Positions 23,801 through 35,800 of a DNA stretch of 64,000 nucleotides are shown piece by piece. The stretch lies in NCBI GenBank assembly GCA_017311185.1, contig JAESUZ010001723.1, positions 2,170,001 to 2,234,000 on the forward strand, given 5' to 3'. Made by a program: the position numbers and the translations under genes. Source of the stretch: Proteles cristata cristata. Lineage: Eukaryota > Chordata > Mammalia > Carnivora > Hyaenidae. Position 1 is the stretch's first letter, and every line of letters starts with the position of its first letter. Below the pieces are notes generated by a model. The model worked only from the letters and a program-made list of their open reading frames with translations. It did not search any database and had not been told where the DNA came from.

Positions 23801-26800
23801 GATCATGACCTGAGTCGAAGTTGGGACACTTAACTGAGTGAGCCAGCCAGGGACCTAGTTAACTTCTCATTTTTGATATCTAGTATTAGTAATATACATA
23901 TACATCTACAGTGTTTTTAACATATATGATAATATTGATAAGGTGCTATTGATAAAATATGACAATATTGATATAGATACAATTCATTTTTGTAAACAAT
24001 AGATGGTATTGATTAAAAAAACAGCACTGTAAATGTATTTTCTCTTCCTTAAGATTTTAATAATACTTTTTCTCTAGCTTACTTTTTCATTAAGAATACA
24101 GTATCTAATACTGTGGCGCCTGGGTAGTTCAGTTGGTTAAGCAGCCTGTTTCAGCTCAGGTCATGATCACCCCACAGTAGGCTCTGCATTGACTGCATGG
24201 AGTCTGCTTTAGATTTGCTGTCTCCCTTTCTCTCTGCCTGTCCCCAGCTCACACTCATTCTCTCAAGAAAACAGTAGTATATAATACATATAACATACAA
24301 AATGTGTGCTGACTTTTTATGTTGTCAGTAAGGCTTCTGGTTAACAGTAGGCTATTAGTAGTTAAGTTTGGGGGATTTTAAAGTTATACATATGGATTTT
24401 CAACAGTGCGTGAAGTTGGCACCCCAACCCACCATGCTGTTCAAGTATCAACTGCATATGCTGTATACACCATATAACTGTATCAGCTGTATATATTTAA
24501 AGAGACTCACTTTAAATCCAAACATACAAATAGGTTGAAATGTTTATTTCTGAGATAGGGAGAGAGAGATGGCACATGTGTGTGGTGGAGGGGCAAAGAG
24601 AGAGAGGCAGAGAGGGAGAATCCCAAGCAGGCTCCTCAAACTCAGTGCAGAGCCTAATGTGGGACTCGAACTCATGAACTGTGAGATCATGACCTGAGCC
24701 GAAATCCAGAGTCGGATGCTTAAGCGACTAAGTCACCCAGGCACCCCTCAGACAAAATAGACTTTAAATCCAAAGTTTATGAAAGGCAAAGGAGGAATTA
24801 GTTATAAATAAATAAACATATTTTAAAAATTAACTTAAAAGGGATCAAAGATCTAAATGTAAGAGGTAAAACTACAAAATTCTTTTTTTTAATGGCATAA
24901 AAATGGCATAAATCTTTATGACCTTGGACTAGGCAATGGTTTCATAGATAAGACAGATACTAAAAGCAACACAGGGAAAAATTAATTGGATATCATCAAA
25001 ATTTAACACCTTTGTGCTCTAAAAGACACCATCAAGAAAGTGAAAAGGCAGCTCACAAAATGGAAAAATGTGTGCAAATCATATACTTGATAAGGGATTT
25101 GTATCAAGCATATATAAATAACTTTTAAAATAAATGTTTATTTATTTTGAGAGAGAGAGAGAAGAGTGTGCTCATCAGCGGAGAAGGGGCAAAGAGGGGG
25201 ACAGAGAGAATCCCAAGTAGGCTCCACACTGTCAGCACAGAGCCTCACGCAGGGCTCGATCTCAATGGTGAGATCATGACCTGAGCCAAAATCAAGAGTT
25301 GGGTCCACCCAGGAGTCCCTATATAAATAAGTTTTACAACTCCATAACAAAAAGACAATCCCATGTACAAAATGGGAAAAGCACATGAGCAGACATTCCC
25401 CTAAAGATGACACAGAAATGGCCAACAAGCATAGGAAAAATGTTCAACGTTACCCATAAAGGAAACGCACATCAAAACCACAATAAGATACCACTTCATA
25501 TCCACTAGAGTGGCTATGAAAACAGGTAGGTTGGTGAGGATGTGGAAAAATTAGAATACTCAGACACTGCTGGTGGGAATGGGGCAAAAGATTTGTCAAA
25601 CCATCTAGTAGTAGTTTAGTTCCCTCCAAAGTTTTACTCGGGAAGAATGGAGTTCTTACAGACAGACATGCAGCTTAATTCAGCAGAGCAAATGATTATG
25701 GGTCTTGGGCTGTAAGGATCTCAAACTGTTCTGAAACTTTAAATAGACAAAAACGGGTGGTGCATGGGTGGCTCAGTCAGTTAAGTGTCCGACTTTGGCT
25801 CAGGTCATGATCTCATGGTTTGAGTTCGATCTCCACGTTGGGCTCTGTGCTGACAGCTCAGAGCCTGGAGCCTGTTTCAGATTCTGTCTCTCTCCCTCTC
25901 TCTCTTTGCCTCTACCCCACTCACATTCTGTCTCTCAAAAATAAACAAACATGAAAAAATAAAGAAAAAAAAGAAAAAAGAAATGAAAACATTCTTCAAC
26001 AGGCAAAAACTGTTGAGCTGGGGGCATGAAGCCAAGGCCACTTCTGGTAAGCAGGACTGGCACTGGAGAATGAACCCCAAAGCTTTAAACACTGAAGCTC
26101 ATCAGATCCCAGCAAAAACACTAGTTGATATACACATAAAGACAGGAGCCAAGAAAGAATCTCCTAAGGAGTGTATAACAAGTTAACTAACATGTCATTT
26201 AACCCTGAAAATAAACGGTACTAAAACATCAATTCCATACAAACTGTGGCTGGCCATAAAACATCAAGTGGGATTCAGAAGGGCCTACCACCTCAACTGC
26301 CTGGATCCCACCTCCAACACATGCTACCTACCAATCAGTAAAAGAAGGGCCCTTTGGTGAATTCTCAAGACTAGCATATGAAACCAATGCAAGTACACAT
26401 CCGGATGTAAGCAGTAAATAGTCAAATGAGAGTTTTGGAAGACTGAAGTGAAAAATGGTTCCACATGAACAGCAGTTGAACAGGGTCACCTGTTCTGGAG
26501 CTGGTGAGCATTCTTAAGCTTTAAGCTATACTCTTAGTGACAGCCTTCCATCAAATCCTTTAAGTTTCAATTTTGCAAACACACTCCCTTAGAACCTAAA
26601 GACAGGTTTCCTGGAAGCTGTTCGGCAGAAAAGCTTCTCCACTCTAGGTCAGCATTCTTTATGGTTGGAACTATGATGGTAGCTGACTGTCTTCAAGCTT
26701 CTTCCGCCTTTCTTTCTTAATAAAAATATTCTTGGCAAATGCTTCCACTCTGGTCTATCTTGCAAAAGTCCACGAATTTCACCTCTAATGGCCTAATTCC

Positions 26801-29800
26801 AATACCCAGAACCACCCTTTTAAGTCATGACGTCAGTTCCAAAAGCCAACAAGGAAGAACCAGGGTCCTACCTTATTAGTTTGCTATATGCAGCAGCTTG
26901 ATCCTGCATCAAACACTCTAACTTTTTCCAAAGTAAATGCTCTGGGCCCCAGAGGACATTCAGCTCAGAACATTAAGGGGGCATCAATAGCCAAAGGTTG
27001 GTCTGAGCACCTACCAAATAAAATCCAACTAGAGTTATTAAACAGTAGCAACTTTAAAATGCACTATGGGAGATGGAATTAGTAACTACTGGCAGCACCC
27101 CCTTGTCCCTCATAAATTTTCCATTAAAAGATTTAAATGTATTAATTACAATTATGGGGCCTCTAAAGAGTCTCAGATTTGGAATGGGAATTTACATGTC
27201 TGCTGCCATCCCTAGATATGACATCTGTTTCTCAGGCTTCCTCTCCAGATTCTCCTTTGAGGGCACTTGCTTTGCCTACCATTGTACTACACTTAAAAGC
27301 TAATTAAAAATGAATCAGACATAAATGTAGAAACTAAGACTATAAAGCTTCTAAAAGAAAACACAGGAGAAAAAAATTCTTGAGAGAGAGAGAGCGTGCG
27401 CACACGAGTGCACCCCACTCATAGGAGGAGCAGAGGAAGAGAGAGAGAATCTTAAGCAGGCTCCATGCCCAGCACAAAGCTTGAAGCAGGACTCAATCTC
27501 ATGACCTGAGCTGAAATCAAGAGTTGGACACTTAACCAAATGAGCCATGCAGGTGCCCCAGGAGAAAATTTCTTTGAGCTTGGTATCAGCAAAGACTTCT
27601 ATAAAGGTTCCAGAAAGCATTAACTATAAAAGAAAAAGATTAAAATTAAAACCTGTTCCTCAAGAGACACTGTTTAAAAATGAACAGGCAAACTAGGGAA
27701 AAGGAGTAAATATTTGTAACATAATTGACATATGCTTACTATTATTAGTCATAAGGAAAACAATAAAACCACCAAAAAAATGAGATACTAGTACACACCC
27801 ACCAGAACTGCTAAAATGAAAAAGACTTACAAAAGGAAATACACAAGAATTTTCAACAATCAGAACTCTTATACATTACTGGAAAGAATCCAAGATGGTA
27901 CAACCACTTTAGAAATTGGTCAAACACTACCCCGACGCGGCAATTTCATTTCTAAGTACAATATTTACCTAAGATAAGTGAAAACAAAAGACTTGTACAA
28001 AAATGTTCACAAAACTTCTATTCATAATAGCTTAAAAAAATGGAATCAACCCAAACATCCTTCAAAAGGAGATGAAATAAACACATAGAATGATGTCCTG
28101 AGGGTTTCCATCCCTGGAGTAGTGTACTTTATATAGTTAGATTTCAAGTGAAGAGAGGGGCGCCTGGGTGGTTCAGTCGGTTAAGCGTCATGATCTCTCA
28201 GTTGGTAGGTTCGAGCCCCGCGTCGGGCTCTGTGCTGACACCTAGCTGGAGCCTGCTTCAGATTCTGTATCTCCCTCTCTCTCTGACCCTCCCACGCTCA
28301 CGCTCTCTCTCTCTCTCTCTCTCCCTCTCTCTCTCAGAAATATATAAAACATTAAAAAAATTTTCTTTAAAAGATTTCAAATGAAGAGATGCTTTTTTGG
28401 TAAACTGGAGAGAAGGGTTAGTAAAAAAGGGGAGGTGGAAAAGGAGAATCAACAAGATCCAAAACTTTATAAAAGTTATTTTTACAGGGGCACCTGGGTG
28501 GCTTGAGTTGGTTAAGTGTCCAACTTCGCTTCAAATCATGATCTCACAGTTTCTGAGTTTGAGCCCCACATGAGGCTCCGTGCTGACAATGTAGAGCCTG
28601 CTTGGGATTTTCTCCACCCCACCACCCCCACTCCCGGCTCCTCCCATACTCATACTTTCTCTCTCTCTCAAAATAAATTTATAAAAATTATTTTTACAAA
28701 CTGTTGTAATATACATAATATAAAATTTACCATTTTAACCACATTTAAGTGTACAATTCAGTGGCAATACATACATTCACACTGTTATGTAACCGTCATC
28801 TCCATCGATCCACAGAACTCTTTTCTTCTTCAAACTGAAAATCTGTACTCATTAAATAGCAACTCATTCTTCTCTCAACCCAGCCCCTGGAAGCCACATA
28901 ATATTAGTGGAACCATACAATATTTGTCCTTTCATGATCGGCTTACTTCACTTAGCATACCTTCAAGTTCAGCTATATTGCAACATCTATTAGTATTTCA
29001 TTACTTTTCAAGGCTGAGTAACATTGCAATGTATGTATATACCATATTTTATCCATTCATCCACTGATGGACACTTGGGTTACTTCCATCTTTTGGCTAT
29101 TGTGAATAATGAATCTGGGTGTACAAATATCTCTTTGAGACAGTGCTTTCAATTATTTTGGACATATACCCAGAAGTGGAATTGCTGGATCATATGGTAA
29201 TTATATTTTTAATTTATGAGGAATTCCTATACTGTTTTCCACACCAGTTACACAATTCTACATTACCAAAAACAGAGCACCTTCAGTCATGGCCTGAATT
29301 GCGCCCGCACCCCACTCAGAGGCTTAACTTCCAGCCTCAGGGGAAGAGAGGCCCTTTAAGGACATAAAGTTAAAAGAGGTCTTAAGAGTGGGACCCTAAT
29401 CCAATAGGTCTGAGGCCAGAAGAGGAGACACTACGAATTATGTACAGAGGAATGTCTGTGTGACAACACAGCAAGAACACAGCCTTCTGCAAGCCAAGGA
29501 GAAAGACCTCACCAAAACCCAACCGTGCTGGCACCTTGAGCTTAGACTTAGCATCATCCAGACTAGGAGAAAATACATTTCTGTTGTTTAATTCACCCCA
29601 TCTGTGATATCGTGTTATAGCAGCCCTACCAGAATAATACAAGTTCTAATTTCTCCACATCATCACCAACACTTGTTATTTTCTGTTTTAGAGGTATTTT
29701 TGTTATTTTGATAATCACCCTTCCAATGGATGTGAAGTATAACCTGTCAATTTGATTTGCATTTCCCCTAATCATTCATGATGTAGTGTGTCTTTCCATG

Positions 29801-32800
29801 GGCTTATTGGCCATCAGTATATCCTTCCTTGGAGAAATATCTATTCAAGTCCTTTGCCCATTTTTAAATTGGGCTGTATTTTTGCTGTTGTTGAATTTAG
29901 TTTTCTATATAGTCTAGATGTTAATTCCTTATCAGATATGTGATTTACAAATATTATCTCCCATTCTGTGGGTTGCCTTTTTACTCTGTTGACAGTGTTC
30001 TTTGATGAAAGGTCTTTCACTTTGATAAAGTTCAATTTGTCTACTTTTGATTTTGTTGACTATGCCTTTGGTGTCATATTGAGATCATTTCCAAATCCAA
30101 CTTAAACATGTTCAAGGTAGTAACATGTTTTTCAGAATTTTAGGGGGGGAAATTCTTAAAATTTTAAGTGGTCCAAGAATAAAAGGGTTTCAAGCTCACT
30201 GCCTACTGTATGTGTTTTAGAGTAGAATGCCAGGTTTGAATCACAACTCCAGTTTTGTGGTGCTCAGTTGGTTAAGCATCCAGCTTTGGCTTAGGTCATG
30301 GTCTCTCGTGGTTCACGAGTTCGAGCCCCATGTCAGGCTTGTGCTGACAGGTTAGAGCCTGGAGCCTGCCTCAGATTCTATGTCTTCCTCTCTCTCTGTC
30401 CCTCCCCTGTTTACACTCTGTCTCTCTCTCTCAAAAATAAATAAACATCAAAACCATAAAAAGTAATTTTAAAAACCACTCCAGTTTTCTAACTACTGCA
30501 CCCTTGATAAGTTATTTAACTTCAAGCTCTACTATACAATAGGAATAATGGTACCTACTTCATATGATTACTATCAAGAGTAAATGATATCATGCCTAAA
30601 AAACAATCATATTCATAGCCCCATTGTTCATAATAGCCCCAAACTGGAAATGGTTCAAATGTCCCTCAACAGGTAGATGGACAAACAAAACAAGATATAT
30701 CCATAAAAAGGAATGAAAAAACATAGATGAACCACAAAAAACTTTGCAGGTGAAAAAAGCCAGACATAAAAGACTGAGAACTGTGTGACTCCAATTACAT
30801 GCAATTTCTAGAAAACATAAAACTACAGAGACAGAAAGCAGATCAGTGGATGCTAGAACTTGCAATTGTAGTGAAAAGTAGGGATAAACAACAAACAGGA
30901 ACTCAAGATTATTTTGAGGTGTTAGAAATATTCTAATACTGAACAGCAGTGATGACTACATCAAACTGAACACTTACTACAGAGGAATTTTATGATATGT
31001 AAACTACATCTCCAAAAAAAGAAGTCTTAAAAATTCTAAAACAACGTTTTAAATATTAAAATATTATTACTGCCACTATGTCCCAGTATTTAAAATCATA
31101 ACAACATTGGGTGCCTGGGTGGTTCAGTCAGTTAAGTGTCCAACTCTTGATTTCGGCTCAGGTCATGATCTCAGGGTCATGAGATCCAGCCCTGTGCTGC
31201 GCTGGGCTTGAAACCTGCTTAAGATTCTCATTCTCATTCTCATTCTCATTCTCATTCTCTCTCTCTCTCTCTCTTTCTCTCTCTCCCCCCTTTAATCACA
31301 AGTCCTCTATGGGATAAACTCTGTTACTATTCCCACTTTATAGACCATGAAGTTGATACTCAAACAGGTTGAGACTTGCCCCCATTTGCCCCGCCAAAAA
31401 TTAACTGATAATGAGGAAAATATGCAAACTCAAGACCATTTAATTCAAAAGCCAATGTATAGGGAAAAAAAAACATCCTAGGGGCGTCTGGGTAGCTCAG
31501 TCTAAGTGCCTGACTTCAGTTGAGGTCACAATCTCACGGTTCATGGGTTCAAGCCCCATGTCAGTCTCTCTGCTGTCAGTGCAGAGCCCCCTTCAGATGC
31601 TCTGTCCCCTTCTCTCTCTGCCTCTCCCCTGCTCTCTCTCTCTCAAAAATAAATAAACTTAAAAAAAGAAAAGAAAAACCCATCCTGAAATTCATATGGA
31701 ATTTCAAAGGTCTCTAAATAGCCAAAACAATCTGTAAAAAGAACATACTTGGAGGACTTACACTTCCCAATTTCAAAACTTACTACAAAGCTACAGTTAT
31801 CAAAACAGTGTAGCATTGTTATAAGGACAAACACAGATCAATGGAATAGAGAACCAAGAAATAAATCCTCACATATGTGGTCAGCACCCCTTCAACAAGG
31901 GTGCCAAGATTTTTCAAGAGGAAAAGACAGTCTTTTCAACAAATGGTCATAGAAAACTGAATAACCAAGTGCAAAATAATGAAGTGGGACCTCTACCTAA
32001 CACCACACACCAAAATTATCTCAAACTAGATCAAAGACCTAAATGTAAATGCTAAAACTATAAAATTCTTACAATAAAACATAGGGGGAAAGCTTCATGC
32101 ATTGGATTTGGCAATAATCTCTTGGCTATGACACCAAAGGCATAGCCAACAAAAGAAAAATAGAGAAACTGGACTTCAACAAAATGAAAAACTCTTCTGC
32201 GTCAATAAAGTAAAAAGGCACCCCGACAGGATGGGAGAAATTATTTGCAAATCACATATCTGATAAAAGGTTAATATCAAGAAAATGTATAATGTATGTA
32301 TATATTCACCTTCATAACAGCATTATTATCAATAGCCAAAAGGTGGAAACAACACAGTTGTCTACCAACAAATGAAGAGATAAACAAATGTGGTCTAGTC
32401 ACACCAACAAAATGTATTCACCCATAAAAGAGAATGAAGATGTCAATTATATCTTAATTAAAAATTTAATTTGTAAAAAATGAATGAAATTTGGATATAT
32501 GCTATGACATGAATGGATTATGAAAACATTATGGTAGGTGAAAAGAAGTCAGACAAGAAAGGACAAATACTGTATGATTTCACTTATATGGAGTACCTTG
32601 AACAGGCAAAATCACAGTGACAAGACTATAGATTAGAAGTCACCAGGAGGGGTGCCTGGGTGGCTTAGTTGGTTAAGAGTCCGACTTTCACTTAGGTCAT
32701 GATCTCATGGTTCGTGGGTTCGAGCCCCGCGTCGGGCTCTGTGCTGACTGCCAGCTCAGAGCCTGGAGCGTGTTTCAGTCTGTGATCCCTCTCTCTCTGA

Positions 32801-35800
32801 CCCTCCCCTGCTCACGCTATCTCTCTCTCTGTCTCCGAGAAATAAATAAACATTTAAAAAAAAAAAAAGAAGAAGTCACCAGGAGCTGGAGGAGGGGACA
32901 ATGAGACTTAATGGGCAGAATTTCTGTTTGGGGTGACAAAAAATTTTGGAAATACAGAGTGGTGATGGTTGCACCACAGAGTGGATGTAATTAATGCGCT
33001 GGTTTTACACTTAAAATGGTTTAGGGAAACCTGGCTGGCTCAATCAGAAAGAAGAGTGTGTGCCTCTTGATCTTGGGGTCATGAGTCCAAGTCCCATGTT
33101 GAGTGTAGAGATTCCTTAAGCAAATAAACTTTTAAAAAATTAAAAAAAATTTTTTTTTGGATACATGCTATGAGAGAGATTTTTGTAAATAGATTTTTGT
33201 GTATATACCTGACTATTTTCTTTTTTTCTTTTTAATGTTTATCTTTGAGAGAGAGATCAGGGGAGGGGCAGAGAGAGAGGGAGACAGAATGCCAAGCAGG
33301 CTCCACACTGTGAACACAAAGCCCAACACAAAGCTTGAACCCACAAACCATGAGATCATGATCTGAGCTGAAATCAAGAGTCAGTCCCTTAAGCAACTGA
33401 GACACCCAGGCGCCCCCTTTTTTTAATAGTTTAAATAGCAAATTTTGTTCCAACATATGTAACAAAGCGTATTCACTGCAACTTTGTAAGAAATCAGCAA
33501 TATATAAAAAGCATTGAATTATACACCTTAGTTAACTTCATGGTATATGAATTATGAATTACATCTGAACAAATCTGTTTTAAAAACAGAAACTAACATT
33601 TAGTGACCACTTTCTGCACATGAAGCACTGTTCTAATGGCATTACATAAACCTCATTTCACATACGAAGTAAGGTAATTCACAAATTGAAGTAATGTATC
33701 CAATGTCACTGGGTTAGTGAAGGAGTCAGGGATTCAAATCCTATCAGATTCTAGAGCTCCCCTAGTCATTTGCTCTGCTATTCTGTGTCCCACAGTGTGA
33801 CAGGGTTATAAAAGACATTCAACAGAAGCCCATTAACTAAGTGAATGAGATGAAGAAGGTATCGTGGGAGAGTAACAGAAAAATTAATTCTAAGCTCTTG
33901 GTATATACAACTAAAAAAAATCCATCAGGGAATGATTTATGATCTTTAAAATTTCAGAACTTTCTGGGACACCTGGGAGGCTCAGTTGGTTAAGCATCTG
34001 ACTTCAACTCAGGTCATGATTTTATGGTTCTGAAGTTGAAGCCCCACATGCAGCTCCCTGCTAACAGCTTGGGATGCCCTCCCTCTCTCTCTCTGGCCCC
34101 CTCTCACCCGTGCTTTCTCTCACTCAAAATAAACTTAAAAAATTTTTTTTCCATAACTTTCTGATGGTTTCAATCTTTTTTTTACTAATGTTTTTTATTT
34201 ATTTTCGAGATAGAGAGAGGGAAAGGGGGGAGAGAGAGAGAGAGAGAGAGGAAGAGAAAGAGAGACAGACAGACAGACATAATCAGAAGCAGGCTCCAGG
34301 CTCCGAGCTATTAGCCTAGAGCTTGTCATGGTGCCCAAACCCATGAACTGGGAGATCACCACCTGAGCTGAAGTCTGACACTTAACCGAATGAGCCACCC
34401 AGGCTCCCCACTGATAGTTTCAGTCTTAATACAACCCCGAATCAGATGAGTAACAGCAGTTTATACCTTTAAACACTGGCAGAAGAGTATAACCTTGCTC
34501 AAGTACCGGCAATAAAAGAGTTCTTTTAGTAACACACGCTCACCTCTCCCACCCAGGCCTTGACAAGTCTCCTCTGAAAGGCTTCAAGAACCTAGGATCC
34601 TAAAGGCAACAAAAATAAACCCAAGTCTGGGGCGCCTGGGTGGCTTAGTCGGTTGAGCGTCTGACTTTCGCTTAGGTCATGATCTCGCGGTTCGTGGGTT
34701 CGAGCCCCGCGTCGGGCTCTGTGCTGACTGCCAGCTCAGAGCCTGGAGCCTGTTTCAGTCTGTGACTCCCTCTCTCTCTGACCCTCCCCTGCTCACGCTG
34801 TCTCTCTCTCCTAGAAATAAATAAAAACATTAAAAAAAAAAAAAAACCCAAGTCTGGTAACAGAATTCTATAAAGAAGGGTGCTACAGATGTCCAGGCCT
34901 AGTACCTATCCTACAGAATAAGTACCTAGTTAGGTGCTAATTAAATGAGACAAGGTTCAGGTCCAACTGTGTGTTTCACTTAATATGCCATTATAGACAT
35001 TGCCAGTCCTATGGTCACGCATCATCAGTTCTTCATACCTCTCTCTACAATCCTCACAAGTTTGCTGATGTTGACATTATTAAACTACTCACACTGGTGG
35101 CATTACTCAACAGGAAGTTGAAAACTAACAAACCTAGGGCACAATCCAGAGTTCAGAAAATGAGCCAGGTGATCAGGCACATCAGAGTCTACTGAACTCC
35201 TTCACTTAGATCCAGCAACTCTGACCTTCACAAGCAAAAGTGGAATGTGTAAAATACAGTTACCCTTAAAGTATTTGTACCTTACAAAACAAGGCCTTTT
35301 CTATTTATTAAAAAATGCACTCCTACAGTTGAATCAAATAGCACATCAATAGTAAAGTTAGAAAAACAAATATACAACGCCAAAAGAACTCTAAAGAGTA
35401 AATACGAAGAAACATCCCTCCCCATATTCTCCCAACGGGCACAGAACCCACCAGACCACTCCCCGGCCTCCAAGTTCTACCACCCCGCGTGCCGGGCTCC
35501 GAGATCCCTCGCCCGGTCTGTGGTCCAGCTGAGCCCACCCACTCGTGTCTGGCCAGGTCTAAGACGAGGCTTGAAGGCCTCCTTCTCGAACGATGCCTCA
35601 GAACTGGATCAGATTCCTGCAAAAGCAGGAAACAGGGAGGAAGAAAGGGCCCGCCTGAGGCTCCGCAGACCAGAAGCACCAAACCGTAACCACGCGCCAG
35701 CCCGGGACCCTCACAGCTAACAGCTCCGAGGCTGGACCGGTAATTCTACAGCCGCCGCCGCCGGGCCCCGCCCCGGGCCCGCGACCGTTCCGGGGCGTTC

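Larger units (their letters stand above)
22140..24454 (+). mobile_element. Old Tigger (pogo-type) DNA transposon with transposase remnants
   Basis: Decayed transposase reading is recognisable at 22.17-22.32 kb (like the DETG..W..MP region) and at 22.71-22.97 kb ([24 protein letters not shown], then a QPLDQG-like and a [17 protein letters not shown] stretch). The terminal repeat at 24.33-24.45 kb matches the reverse complement of the TTGAACAACA-type Tigger end. It has stops and frameshifts throughout. SINEs interrupt it at 22490, 22973, 23657 and 24113. The left end is not seen. Confidence 0.75.

Noticed and set aside
28516..29067. 183-codon frame
   Set aside because: Runs through a SINE and antisense L1 3' sequence.
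19727..33022. An intact, possibly active L1
   Set aside because: All L1 pieces are short, with stops and internal insertions; none has a full ORF1 or ORF2.
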